Source: Physella acuta
Taxonomy: Eukaryota > Mollusca > Gastropoda > Physidae
Length of the DNA: 64,000 bases
Direction: 5' to 3'
Assembly (NCBI RefSeq): GCF_028476545.1
Contig: NW_026731883.1
Span: 1 to 64,000 of the forward strand
Shown one piece after another: positions 11,601 to 23,031 of the stretch; the stretch's first letter is position 1; each line of letters starts with the position of its first letter. The translations under genes and the position numbers were made by a program. Under the pieces are notes generated by a model that was given only the letters and a program-made list of their open reading frames with translations, searched no databases and had not been told where the DNA came from.

Positions 11601-12480
11601 CGCCATGTTGACTCATCCTGTTAACGCTCGCTCGACTTCCGTCAGCCGGGCCCAGCACCCCTGTCTCACCGGACCCCCGCCCCCTGTCGCACCCCCCCCC
11701 CCTTAAACCAATTGTTCCCCCCCCCCCCCTCCAATATTAAATATGGGATCGCCTCGCATTACTACAGCTTCCATGAGCTGGCTAATTAAGGCCGCTACAC
11801 CCTAACAGAGAGAGCTAGTCATTAACTTGCGCCGCCCACTTAAGTGTCAATTAACTACAGCTTCAATCACTGACCCAAGATATTCAACATCATTTCTAAA
11901 CATACGAGCTCTACGAAATAGAAATAATCTTAGATTTATTTATTTTTAAATATTACTTCGATTAAATTCAAAGCCTTATAGATTGAAATTCAATTTTCAG
12001 TACAGTATTTTATATTATCTCAAAGCGAATGTAGGACGTTTATACCGAGAATTAAAGAATAAAGTTTAGCAACACAAATTTTCAGAAGTTTTTACAAACT
12101 CCGTGGTTGATGGGCAGGGGAATGCGGGGTAGCTATCCTAAGGTGAAGGCCATCAAAGTTCAACTTGACCTTGTCACTTCACTAGCCTCAAATCACTAGA
12201 TCGCTATATGGTCGAGCTGTTTCTTGTTAATTAGTTTGTTAATTAGTGTATGGAACGGCTGGCTATTACATTGTCATATAGAATAACAAAATGCGCGGAG
12301 TTATTTTTTTTAAATCGATATTTTTGTTCGACTTGCAATTTGTTTTAAGCTTTACGGACTGATGAACACACACACGAAATGATGCGGCAGCTTTTTTAAA
12401 ACTGGAGAACCAAAAAAATTGACAGGAATCAATTTCTGATTTTACACATCTTTAGATGGGGCTGATCTCTGGGCGCTGGG
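11601..12480. other. Unique DNA, candidate regulatory stretch at 11735-11890
   Basis: Between C-rich tracts and AT-rich sequence lies a non-repetitive block with GGCTAATTAAGGCCG (homeodomain-type core) and the perfect palindrome CACTTAAGTG at 11837-11846, two overlapping NK2-type half-sites. GTTAATTAGTTT/GTTAATTAGTGT near 12227-12250 is a short tandem duplication. Function is inference only. Confidence 0.3.
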
Positions 12481-12516
12481 CCTTTGTGACCCACCTCTTT
12501 GACGCAGGCAATGTGA

Positions 12517-13022
12517 CCCACCTTCCTGACCCACCCTGTGACCCAGCATTCTGACCCAACCTCCTAAACAGCCTCTGACCCATCTTCATAACCCGTTTCT
12601 TGAACCATCTACCTGACCCATCTACCTGACCCATCTACCTGACCCATCTACCTGACCCATCTACCTGACCCATCTACCTGACCCATCTACCTGACCCATC
12701 TACCTGACCCATCTACCTGACCCATCTACCTGACCCATCTCCCTGACCCATCTACCTGACCCATCTCCCTGACCCATCTACCTGACCCATCTACCTGACC
12801 CATCTACCTGACCCATTATCTGACCCATCTGATTACCACTTTTGTGACCCTTCTTTCTGACCCACCTTCCAGATCCATCTTCCTGACCCATCATCTGACC
12901 CATTTCCTGACCCAACTTCCTGACCCCTCTTCTGACCCATCTCCCTGACCCATCTACCTGACCCATTTACCTGACCCTTCTAACTGACCCATCTACCTGA
13001 CCCATGTACCTGACCCATCTTA
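12517..13022. repeat. 13-bp minisatellite, CTGACCCATCTAC
   Basis: Homogeneous core at about 12605-12815 (some 17 near-identical units). The flanks (12517-12600 and 12830-13022) hold diverged units such as CTGACCCACCTTC. The clean centre with decayed edges is typical of unequal exchange. Minus-strand frames reading MGQVDGSGRWVR derive from it. Confidence 0.95.
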
Positions 13023-13260
13023 CCTTGGTCCTCCCTACACACGGTGACCCAAGGGCTGTCCACCCCCTCCACCCCCCCACCCCACCCCCTCCACCCCCAC
13101 CCCCACCCCACCCCCTCCCACCCCCTCCATTAAACAAATCGTCTCAATATTCAGGTGTCTACAATGCCTGTATTGTGTTGCAGGTAAAAAAAAAAAAAAA
13201 AAAAATTTAAAATTTATCCGCCGTTAAACTGTGGATCATAGCAATCAAGAGGGACGAGGT
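13023..13260. repeat. CCACCCC-rich tract and poly-A tract
   Basis: 13058-13128 is CCACCCC repeats. A run of about 20 A follows at 13186-13205. Low-complexity DNA without a gene. Confidence 0.8.
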
Positions 13261-15150
13261 GGGGGGGGGGGGGTCGAAGAGGGCACGTGAACACCAGTGT
13301 CCATTTAGAATTGAGTGTATTACACGTGGGGGTGGGGGCAGTGAGGGGTGTGGGTGGCTCATTTTAAATGGAAGCAGCAAGGCTCAAGAGAACGCATGCT
13401 TTACTGAGGGTGAAAACGCGATGTTTCCATTAAAAATATTACGTCTCCGAAACATGACTGTTTCGCGATGTAAAAGCAAATAAAATCCCGGGGAAAACAA
13501 AAGCCCTCGTGTCGGGGAAAATCACAATCAGGGAAGGACAACTCGGGTGGAGAGCAAAAGGGGAGAAACTGTGTAACGCAATAAGAAGCCATATAACGAA
13601 ATAAAAACCCAAATTAAGACGCTCAAAACGGCAGCTGGCCGTTTGGATTATGGGATTTCGCGTGGGGGGGGAAAAAAATATTTTTTTTTGGGAAGATCGG
13701 CCGAAGTGAGGCGGGGCGGGATAGGGAGGGGACGGGATTGAGGAGGGGGGGGGGTATAGGAAAAAAAAAACTCTGATGGGAAGAGGCCGTATTTTATATT
13801 AAATAACAAATTCATTGTGATTTTCGTTATGTTTCGACATCGTTTTCTTTCGTTTCTTTTCCGTGCCGGTTTTTTTTTTTTAAATACAGTTTTCTTCTTG
13901 TTTGTTTATTTCTTTTCGGAAATGTTCATGTCCGCTTTATGAAATGGAAAAGGGAAACAAAAGATTGTTACAGCTCTTACTTTTTTTTCTTCTTCCTTTC
14001 CTTTTCTTTATGGCGCGGAGAATATTCCTCCTCCCCTCCCCCCCCCCCCCACTCCAACGACGGCCCTCCACAGATATTTCTCTCTCTCTTTTTCTCTGTC
14101 TCTCCTGTTTTCGTTTAATAATAATCTTTATCCTATGATCTGTAGAAAAACTATCAAGAGGCAGAGCCTATAAGAAAAGTTTCAGGCAGAATATTGTATT
14201 GATTAGAGATGACCGACAGGGGGAATTACTCCAGTGCTCAAAAGACACCAAGGGGAGGAAACTGGGTTGTCGCGAAAAAAAAAACAGAAGCGGGTAGAGG
14301 CGCGTTGGCTGATAAAAAAAATTCTGTAGCTAACTTGACGATGATACAAATGTTGTTGGAGAATATTGTTCCCGTTAACATTAGCTTAGAATGAACATTT
14401 GTATTGGGGGGGGGGGGGAGGGGGGGGGGTCGTGGAGGCAATGTGTTTGATACATAGAAGGGGGGGGGGAGAGGGGGGGGGGACAACCCCTACAGAGGAC
14501 TGTACTCACAATCTACTTCACTGGCTGGATCAGCACAGCTAGATACATGCAGTTTTTATTATGTTCGGGGAGGGGAGGGTATGGTTTGACTTCAAAAGTT
14601 GACTTTAGGGGTGAGTTAGGTATTGAACAATTGAGTTAGTTACTGCAACAAGCTCAAAAGGCAAAATAGTACCACACACAGTAAAAAACCAAGGGTTTAC
14701 CATATAAAACCGCACACTTAATTATCCCACACACATCCAGAATGAGATGTTATCTCACACACAACAACACAATAAATTATTTCAGATAAATCCAGGATTT
14801 AATTATTAATTAGTCTACATCGATTTTTCTCCAATTTATTGTCAGTAATTCATTTAATAGAATCAACTGTCAGTAATTCAACTAATAGAAAAATGTGTAA
14901 TTCAAATGAAAAGCAAAGTTATTTATTTTCCCTTCTAAGGAGTCCTTATTTTTAACAACAAGGTTTGAGATAAACTCGTTTTAATGATTAGTTAGTATCA
15001 ATAATCGTTTATGATCTATTAGAGAAGATCAAAGGTTAGTTTAGATCACTGTTAAAGGTAAGAAAGGGATGTGTCCACGAAAACAAACTTACCTTTAAAT
15101 CATGTGATGCAACGCCAAATCTGGAAGTAAAAAAAAATGTTGAAGTTAAT
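13261..15150. other. Mixed unique and homopolymer-rich DNA, no gene seen
   Basis: Poly-G runs lie near 13259, 13745, 14405, 14424 and 14460, with a poly-C run near 14038. Between 14640 and 15090 the sequence is unique and AT-rich, with a short imperfect duplication of CTGTCAGTAATTCA at about 14839-14890. Open frames here have no recognised domains. Confidence 0.45.
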
Positions 15151-15573
15151 GGTGTGTTGTGTGAAGGGTGTTGGCAGAGGTGGGTGGTGTGTTGTGTGAG
15201 GGGTGTTGGCAGAGGTGGATGGTTTGTTGTGTGAGGGGTGTTGGCAGAGGTGGATGGTGTTGTGTGAGGAGTGTTGGCAGAGGTGGATGGTGTGTTGTGT
15301 GAGGGTGTTGAGAGAGGTGAATGGTGTGTTGTGTGAGGGGTGTTGGCAGAGGTGGATGGTGTGTTGTGTGAGGAGTGTTGGCAGAGGTTGTGGTGTGTTG
15401 TGTGAGGGTGTTGGCAGAGGTGGATGGTGTGTTGTGTGAGGAGTGTTGGCAGAGGTGGTGGTGTGTTGTGTGAGGAGTGTTGGCAGAGGTGGATGGTGTG
15501 TTGTGTGAGGGGTGTTGGGAGAGGTGGAGGGTGTGTTGTGTGAGGGTGTTGGCAGAGGTTCGTGGTGTGTTGG
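15151..15573. repeat. 32-37-bp minisatellite, about 12 units
   Basis: Core GGTGTGTTGTGTGAGGGGTG then TTGGCAGAGGTGGAT. Units differ by small indels (GAGGGTG, GAGGAGTG), so several frames stay open on both strands and give Pro/His/Thr-rich or Cys/Trp-rich readings. These are not genes. Confidence 0.94.
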
Positions 15574-15636
15574 TTGTGACAAACTTAGCAATTAATTAAC
15601 GAGTGATTGAATTTTTTTTCTCAGACAGTACCTCCC

Positions 15637-15769
15637 GTGACTTAAGTCATTTGGCCAACAACTGAACTAATCATGTAGTGACTTAAGTCATTTGGCCAAC
15701 AACTGAACTAATCCTGTAGTGACTTAAGTCATTTGGCTAACAACTGAACTAATCCTGTAGTGACTTACA
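15637..15769. repeat. 41-bp triplication with a 12-bp palindrome per unit
   Basis: Three near-identical copies start at 15637, 15678 and 15719. Each has GTGACTTAAGTCATTTGG, in which TGACTTAAGTCA is a perfect palindrome. A fourth copy is cut off after GTGACTTA (15760). Confidence 0.95.
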
Positions 15770-16660
15770 ACAGTTCATTATTTTAATCATCCTTCACTTT
15801 TGCAAAATCGCAATAGCAACGACATTCAAAAACTTATAATTAAAACAAAACTGTTCAAGCTAATTACTATTTAAAATGTTTATTTACTTCATTTTTTTTT
15901 TAAATTTTAACTTGCAGTTATTTAAATTAAATGTTAAAGTTCGAAGTAAATTAGAGAGCCTGAGTAATTAATTAGCATTATTTAGCCGTTAAGTAAATGT
16001 ATAGATTTGATAACTAATTAGCAGGTAGACCTTCTTGCACTGGCGATTAACGATAAACCACACCTATAATTCTAATCTAATCGGCCTCTGTGATGATTAG
16101 ATTACGTGATAATTAGCTTTAGAAATGGATCATTAATGTGTTGATTAAAATTTGATTATCGTTATCGGTGCTAATGGCTTAATTAACCACTGTCGACTTT
16201 TCAAACAATATTTCTTGTTTCAGTGTAATTAAAAATGGCTAAAATCTATTTTGAAATAAAATAGTCATCTTTATAGAAGTTTTGGGCTGTGGAATAACAA
16301 AGTGTTTAAATAAAAGATGTGTTTGTATTTCATTCACTTTTTGTTTTGTTTTATTTACCTGAATGATTTAAGATATTGAATTTTGTCAACAAACTCTGTT
16401 TTGATTATAAACTGTGATTATCTCCCCTCCCCATTACCACTGCAACTACGAAAGCTCCGTTTTTTTTCTACCTTATAGTTATCGCCCTTTATATATTTTT
16501 TCCCCTTTTCCCCGCGGGTGGTTTCCCTTTTTTTCTCCTATTCTTTAATGAAATTCCATTAGGCCAGCAAAAATCAATGTCAATAAAGCGAGTAGCGCCC
16601 TGAGATCGATGCCTCTACCAGGCTTGACAGGGAAAACGTCAAAAATAAAAAAAACTTTGT
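15770..16660. other. Unique AT-rich DNA with a homeodomain-motif cluster
   Basis: At 15955-16200 the sequence is non-repetitive and dense in homeodomain-type cores: TAATTAATTAGC, AACTAATTAGC, TGATGATTAGATTACG, TAATTAGC, GCTTAATTAACC. AAACCACACC also occurs. This is the composition of many developmental enhancers, but AT-rich DNA produces such cores by chance. 16430-16660 has T- and C-rich stretches. No open frame of note. Confidence 0.3.
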
Positions 16661-16907
16661 TTTCTTGGGTTAGGATTAAATGGCCATTTCTATCGATAGT
16701 CGAATACGGTCTCTTCGGGTAAGGATTAGACAGTTCTATTGATTATTGTTGTAAACGATCCCCTTGGGTTAGGAGTAAGTAGCAAGTAATAAGGATAATC
16801 GAATACGGTCATTAGGTGGTAAAATATTGTCTCCAAATTAGTTGCTGGTCGCGAGGGGGGGGGGTGCTGTTGGTGGGGGGGGGGGAGGGGGAAGGTAAAA
16901 TACCTAA
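16661..16907. repeat. Decayed repeat of about 65 bp
   Basis: GGGTTAGGATTAAATGGCC, GGGTAAGGATTAGACAG and GGGTTAGGAGTAAGTAG recur with CGAATACGGTC twice. Poly-G tracts near 16856 and 16876 close the block. Probably an old minisatellite. Confidence 0.5.
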
Positions 16908-17132
16908 CCCTTCTGTGCCTAACCATATAAAGCCTAATACCAAGGGCGTATCCTCCGAGCGTCTTACCCTAAAGGGCCCAACCCTCTAGGGCCTAAACCT
17001 TTAAAGCCTAACCCCTAGAGCCTAAATCATTTGGCACTCGATGGCCTAACCCTCTAGCGCATAACCTTAGGGCCCAACCCTCGAGGGTCTGACCTTCAAG
17101 GGCCTAACACTTTGGGGCTAACCTTCTAGGCC
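16908..17132. repeat. Degenerate CCTAACCCTCTAGGG repeat
   Basis: About 12 irregular copies of AGGGCCTAACCCTCTAGGGC-like sequence. Many contain CCTAACCC, which resembles the animal telomere repeat on the C-rich strand, but also AGGGCC, so each unit is partly self-complementary. It is not a clean telomere tract. Confidence 0.65.
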
Positions 17133-17732
17133 AGGGCATCCCTTTTGCACATATCTAGATCGTATCACTAGCACGAATCACCTGCATATATGTTTTATGA
17201 GGTTAATGAAATAACTCGACCAGTCCTATCCCCCGCGTAACTATCTTTATACCCCCCCCCCAATTTCCCATTTCACTTTATATTGTGCTTTAAATAATAA
17301 AACGTATTTTTTTCAAATTCTGATGAAATTATGTTATGATCAAATGTATAGCAACAATATAATTTTATATTTTATATACACTATGGTGTACACGATGATA
17401 TATCAAGATTAACATAAAAAAATTTTTAAAACCATTTGATAAATATTTTTGTTAAATTTGTATTTTCATCAAGACAAACACTGCCCATCACCAATAAAAC
17501 GCGGACAAGCCGACTAAATCTTTCAAACATGTAACAATTTAACAAAGAGAAAATCATTACTTCTCCATTGCGCTAAATAAAAATATTGCGTCTTGCTATA
17601 GAGAACGTGACAACGTGGAAGGAAGAGAAAAAAATAAGCTGTTTGTGATAGAGTTTTTACCACGATGAATATAATTAGACACGGGAGATGATCATGTAAA
17701 TACGTTCGTTTTCATTGTTTTAATTCATGGGG
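17133..17732. other. AT-rich unique DNA, no gene seen
   Basis: Contains a C-tract near 17255 and long AT-rich stretches. No open frame or RNA gene was recognised. Confidence 0.5.
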
Positions 17733-18031
17733 CGGATTAATGAATGGGTTGGATTAATTAATGGGTTGGATTAATTAATGGTTTGGATTAATGCAGGGGC
17801 GTAGCGACGGAGGGGTGGGTATATATGTCCCTGGGCGCCGACCCTAGGGATGCCAAAATAAGCTCATTTTAGCTGCTATTTTGAATTATAAATATAAAAA
17901 AATATATTGGGGAGGCGCCAAATTGAAAGTTTGTCCCCGGGCGCCGGGAGGAGTCGCTACGCCTCTGGATTAATGAATAGGGGGATTAATGAATGGGTGG
18001 CTTAATACATGCGATGGATTAACAAATGGGG
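17733..18031. repeat. GGATTAATGAATGGGT minisatellite interrupted by a MITE
   Basis: Short units GGATTAATTAATGGGTT or GGATTAATGAATGGG lie on both sides of the MITE at 17794-17967. The outer units are decayed (GGATTAACAAATGGGG). Confidence 0.8.
17794..17967. mobile_element. hAT-like MITE, 174 bp
   Basis: Ends CAGGGGCGTAGCGAC and GTCGCTACGCCTCTG form 15-bp terminal inverted repeats with one mismatch. An 8-bp direct repeat GATTAATG abuts both ends (17786-17793 and 17968-17975), matching the 8-bp target duplication of hAT transposons. The host array itself contains GATTAATG, so part of that match could be array phase. Inside are GGGCGCCGACC and a GGCGCC block, also found in the palindrome at 48286-50702. 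No open frame, so it needs a transposase in trans. Confidence 0.65.
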
Positions 18032-18680
18032 TGGCTCTCTTTTAATTTAACTATAAAGAATTTTTTTCACCTTCAACAAACAATGTCACGTGATGGTGTT
18101 AGGTGATCCACTTAGTTTTATGTCGGTGTAGGTGAAGTAGAGTGATTGTTACTACAGCCAGCGAGTAGATGTTGAAGCACTGGCTAACTTTACTAGTCCT
18201 TCGAGTAAAAAAGTTTTCAAATCCTAATTTTGACCCAGATTTACTGTGAATTTTAAAAACAAATTAAAACAACAATTCAGTCTTCTATTATTCAATCCCA
18301 TTGTTCCATCCCATATCCCATTAGTTCATGTTCACCAAGACATTCATGCCCATCATAAACAGATTTCCGTGCTCCTAATAATGTCTAGGCTTATCAGATA
18401 TTTGTTCATAAATTTTAACTTTAAGTTTTTAGAACCTTTAACTCGGCATTGTAAAGCCACAATGCTTCATAAAATGGTCACGACATAGCCATTACGCTGT
18501 ATGAAATTAAAAACATGAAATCTCATTATCACCAAATTAAAATCCGTATTTTTACGAAATAAAACATTGACGCTGTTCGAATAAAATTTCTCTAGAATGG
18601 CTTAGTTGAAGAACATAAAAATAGACAACTAGATTCGACACTACTTTGTGAAATTCGATCGATTTTATGGACAGGGTAAA
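18032..18680. other. AT-rich unique DNA, no gene seen
   Basis: The 80-codon open frame at 18246-18488 has no recognised motif and no codon-like pattern. I treat it as chance. Confidence 0.45.
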
Positions 18681-19150
18681 TGTCGTCGCGGAGCTTAGGC
18701 ATTTCACAGCAAAAAGTAGTCGAGGAGCTTACAAATTATGTACGTCGTTAAGCTTGAAGAGTAATTTAGTCTAGAAGTTAATACGTGTGTTTTTAGTGCT
18801 TACAGTAAACTTGTAATCAGAAAGCTGAAACATTTATAAGGTGCTTACAGTAAAAATTAAGCGAGAAGCAGACATTTGTTAAAGTGCGTACGTTTTTTAA
18901 AAAAAAGTAATCGAAAAACTAAGATATTTGTTTGGTGCTTTAAGCAAAAAGTAGTCGAGAAACAAAGACATTTTGTTTGGTGCTTGCAGCAAAGAGTAGA
19001 CGAGAAGCAGATATATATTATTCGGTGCTTAAACCAAAAAGTAGTCGAGCAGCAAAGACATATTGTTTAGTGCTTAAAGCAAAAAGTAATCGAGAAACTA
19101 AGACATATTGTCTGGTGTTTACAGTAAAAAGTAGTCGAGAAGCTTAAAAA
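18681..19150. repeat. Degenerate 45-bp minisatellite
   Basis: About nine units with GCAAAAAGTAGTCGAGAAGC and TTTGGTGCTT. The 3' units (18930-19140) are more alike than the 5' ones. The frame at 18876-19070 repeats KQKVVEKQRH because 45 is a multiple of three. Confidence 0.85.
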
Positions 19151-19232
19151 AAAACCGTGTACTGTAAAGTACACCGGCCTGTGACAAACCGGCTAGTATC
19201 GATTCTTACAATAAAAGGAGGGTTGCATTCGA

Positions 19233-19325
19233 CGAGAGCGGTGGAAGCTAGCATGGCATCGGACTGAAATCTCTAAGACACGGCAAACAGAAATGGTCCG
19301 GGCGGTCTCGAATCGATACCGAGGA
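19233..19325 (+). mobile_element. tRNA-Ser-like sequence, possible SINE head
   Basis: CGGACTGAAATCTCT resembles the anticodon arm of tRNA-Ser(UGA). TAGCATGGCATCGG lies where an A box would, and GGTCTCGAATCGATACC resembles a B box and T arm, about 55 bases downstream. The arms do not pair well enough for a working tRNA gene. It could be a tRNA pseudogene or the head of another SINE family. Confidence 0.3.
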
Positions 19326-20547
19326 CAGAGGCACGTCAGGGGAGGGAACTCCACAGTGTGGTCGGAATGAAGGAATATATTTTTTTTTAATCTTGCTCAT
19401 CTATGAGAGCGGTGAAAAGAGGAGAGAGTGACCGTTCTTGGTGATGATAATGTAACGAGCGAGAGAAGATGTTTTTGTGAGGAGTAAATAAAATAAGAGT
19501 GATGGCCCCTTTTCTGAGACGTAAAAATAACGAGAAAATGTGTAGGTGCTCGGGAAGGGCGATGAATAATATTGGAGTTACGCCCCGTGAGAGGGGGTGG
19601 TGATCACGTGGGGGTGAATAAATACGTCATAAACAATGGCGTCGAATAAAATTACTTGACAGTTGTTGGGCTGGTGATGAAATAAGGCTTTTAGTATCTT
19701 GTTTTTAAGATAATTTAGATAAAACACACGAAATAGAACAGCGGGGTAAAGAGTTAGATTGGTTGTAGTGCATTTGATCGATTCTAAAGATAGTTTTTTT
19801 TTTATTTTGTGTATTGAACACGTAAACTTTTTTTCATGTTGTATTTTGTTATAAACATTTATATAAAATATATTCACAACTGTGTAGAGGCTGTTTTTAT
19901 TAACAGTTTAAAATTGTAAAAAAAATAATTTTTTTTATAAAATAAGCTTAATTTGTATACGATATTTAGATACTTTAATATTCATTTCCATTTCCTGTAA
20001 TAATTGTGTCGTTTGGTTTGTTGGTTCGTTTGTGTGTTGGTCTGACCTACTAGAGTTAAAATATCATATATTGGGGGTATTATTATATGCAGGGAAAATG
20101 TCATATATAAGATGTGATATACTACTAAAGCGTTTTTTTACTGTGTAAAAGGTGATAGACATACTAAATGAAATTTGTCATTTCCTGGTGAAAATGTGAT
20201 CTACCTGGAAAAATGATAAAGTGTGAAAAATTCGATCCACCGAAAACTTGTGATGTACTAGAAAGTTGTAATCTTCTTGGAAGATGTGATATTATGGAAA
20301 AATGTAAATCTACACAAACATTGTGACGTCCTGCGAGTATATTACAGGTAGTATTTAAAGCTTGGAGCTGTTAATGTTGTCTATTATCTACTCTCCCCTT
20401 TACACCCTTCTCCCTATGTACTGATGCTACGTATCTGTATATGGCGATCTTTTTTTTTAAAACTTATAGCTGGGAGTGGTGTTTGAACATCACATACATC
20501 CAAGGCTTATCGGTGCGGGGAATATATTGGTCGACCTGATCATCATA
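19326..20547. other. AT-rich unique DNA, no gene seen
   Basis: GAGAGCGGTGRAA recurs near 19235 and 19406. The 99-codon minus-strand frame at 19578-19877 has no recognised domain. From 20080 to 20340 short phrases with GTGATMTAC and TGTGATATTA recur loosely, perhaps an old repeat. Confidence 0.4.
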
Positions 20548-21657
20548 CAGTCAGTTAGGGAGAATGGACGGTCGTCACATAAAATTAGTTAGGGAGAATG
20601 GACGGTCGTCATATACAGTTAGTTAGGGAGAGTGGACGGTCGTCACATACAGTTAGTTAGGGAGAATGGACGGTCGTCACACAAAGTTAGTTAGGGAGAG
20701 TGGACGGTCGTCACACAAAGTTAGTTAGGGAGAATGGACGGTCGTCACATAAAGTTAGTTAGGGAGAATGGACGGTCGTCACATAAAGTTAGTTAGGGAG
20801 AATGGACGGTCGTCACATAAAGTTAGTTAGGGAGAATGGACGGTCGTCACATAAAGTTAGTTAGGGAGAATGGACGGTCGTCACAGAAAATTAGTTAGGG
20901 AGAATGGACGGTCGTCACACAATGTTAGAGAGAATGGACGGTCGTCACACAAAATTAGTTAGGGAGAATGGACGGTCGTCACATAAAGTTATTTAGGGAG
21001 AATGGACGGTCGTCACATAAAGTTAGTTAGGGAGAATGGACGGTCGTCACATAAAGTTAGTTAGGGAGAATGGACGGTCGTCACACAAAATTAGTTAGGG
21101 AGAATGGACGGTCGTCACATAAAGTTAGTTAGGGAGAATGGACGGTCGTCACATAAAGTTAGTTAGGGAGAATGGACGGTCGTCACATAGAGTTAGTTAG
21201 GGAGAATGGACGGTCGTCACATAAAGTTAGTTAGGGAGAATGGACGGTCGTCACATAAAGTTAGTTAGGGAGAATGGACGGTCGTCACATAAAGTTAGTT
21301 AGGGAGAATGGACGGTCGTCACATAAAGTTAGTTAGGGAGAATGGACGGTCGTCACATAAAGTTAGTTAGGGAGAATGGACGGTCGTCACATAAAGTTAG
21401 TTAGGGAGAATGGACGGTCGTCACATAAAGTTAGTTAGGGAGAATGGACGGTCGTCACATAAAGTTAGTTAGGGAGAATGGACGGTCGTCACACAATGTT
21501 AAGGAGAATGGACGGTCGTGACACAAAGTTAGTTAGGGAGAATGGACGGTCGTCACATAAAGTTAGTTAGGGAGAATGGACGGTCGTCACATAAAGTTAG
21601 TTAGGGAGAATGGACGGTCGTCACATAAAGTTAGTTAAGGAGAATGGACGGTCGTCC
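20548..21657. repeat. 34-bp minisatellite, about 33 units
   Basis: Unit core GTTAGTTAGGGAGAATGGAC then GGTCGTCACATAAA. Most central units are identical. Variants (ACACAAAG, ACACAATG with a shortened unit) sit at the 5' side and twice inside (near 20921 and 21494), the two shortened forms marking separate expansions. Confidence 0.97.
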
Positions 21658-22042
21658 GGAGCATCAGACAAAGTGAAACTAACGGCAGTAACTCGTGCTG
21701 AATCCCTCTGTCTCCTCATTACTCTTCTTTGTTTTTTAAAAGTTCCGCGATTTGCGTCCCTTTCCATCTCGAGGGGTGGGGCAGGAGGGTGGGAGAGTGG
21801 ACTTGTGTCAATTACCAACCACCGCTCTCAGTGGCTAATCAATCCTTGCCAGACCTGACCGTTGTTAAATTAAATTATACTTTATTCTGCTGCAATCTAA
21901 TGGCTGACCCGGAAGTAGAGAGCTCGGGTCGAGCATGGAAAAAAACGGTAATACCCGGTAGACTCATCGCATGTTGATGTATAAATGTATGTATGTATGT
22001 ATGTTTGAACATACAAAAACTATAAAAGAGTATATTTATACA

Positions 22043-22045
<3 letters not shown>
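21658..22045. other. Unique spacer with a (TATG)n stretch
   Basis: Non-repetitive sequence then a short TATG tetranucleotide run at 21983-22004. Open frames on both strands have no recognised domain. Confidence 0.5.

Positions 22046-22086
<41 letters not shown>
22046..22086. repeat. (TA)n microsatellite, left flank of retroelement
   Basis: A TA tract abutting the left LTR. The same dinucleotide resumes after the right LTR (28759-28833), so the element was inserted into one TA tract, and its target duplication cannot be told from the repeat. Confidence 0.95.
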
Positions 22087-22090
<4 letters not shown>

Positions 22091-22770
22091 ACGAGACTAT
22101 TTGCATGTAGTGCCAAATGTTAACGAGTTCTGCTCGACAACGCCAAATGTTACCGAGTCTAACCACTCATTCTACACAACATCGACCACAGTATAGATAC
22201 TCGAAGATGCAGGTTCGCTATTGATCCTTTTATTACATGAATCAAAGAAATGCTTCACAATAATATAATGAATCAAAAGGAATGCTTCACAATAATAGTC
22301 TGAATCAACTGACCCCCAACAGTCCTCACTAGTCTTCACATAACTGAATGCCCATGTCTATCGTCCTTCTTAACACAATACGGCTAACCCGTTCAATAAC
22401 CAACTTGATACTGCCACACTGACTGACTGATCGAGAGAGAGCTAGCTCAGCCGTCGCCTTCCTATATATCCCCTTCGTATTCGTAATCGTATTCGGTTCT
22501 ATCATAATCGTAATCGTAATCGATTCTAATCGTTGCATCAGAATGTTAATTACGCCGCTTCTGTCGTACAGTCCGATTTAATAAGCCATCTGCATCCTGT
22601 CACATCAAAGTTGACAGACCGTATTGCGTTCTTATCGTATCGCTTCCCAAGATACTACGCCTTGGCTTTCTGATCGTTATCAGCCAACACCTGCGTTATT
22701 GCATCAGTCGTGTCAAAGTTGACAGCGCTGTACTGCGTTCTTATGTCTCTGGTAACTTCCCCTAGTTACA
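22087..22770 (-). repeat. 3' LTR of copy 1
   Basis: 684 bp, TG...CA ends. In element sense it contains a GATTACGAATAC-type short repeat, a TATATA box-like site, an AATAAA signal and, at its U5 end, two modules that each start with ACATTTGGC. The U3 part holds an internal duplication of GTCAAAGTTGACAG. Confidence 0.95.
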
Positions 22771-23031
22771 TCCACCCCTGCCTTTTTTTGTGTGTTATCA
22801 ACCACAAACAACGCTTGGCAGGTGCAGTCCTTCAAAGTCAATCGCACCACCGTAAAAAAATTTATTGTTCCACTCACTGTCAATGTCGTCACATTCGTAT
22901 AAGATTGACCGTTATCCCTATTTCACATATCAAATGTGTCTACATCATCTTCCTCAGACACAAAACAGTTCTAGAATTCACATCCACCTTTTTCGTTTGG
23001 TGCCTTCACCAGTTCACTTTTATGACTTTTT

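Noticed and set aside
15100-15591. 163-codon minus-strand frame
   Set aside because: Reads a minisatellite (Thr/His/Pro repeats) with the opposite strand equally open.
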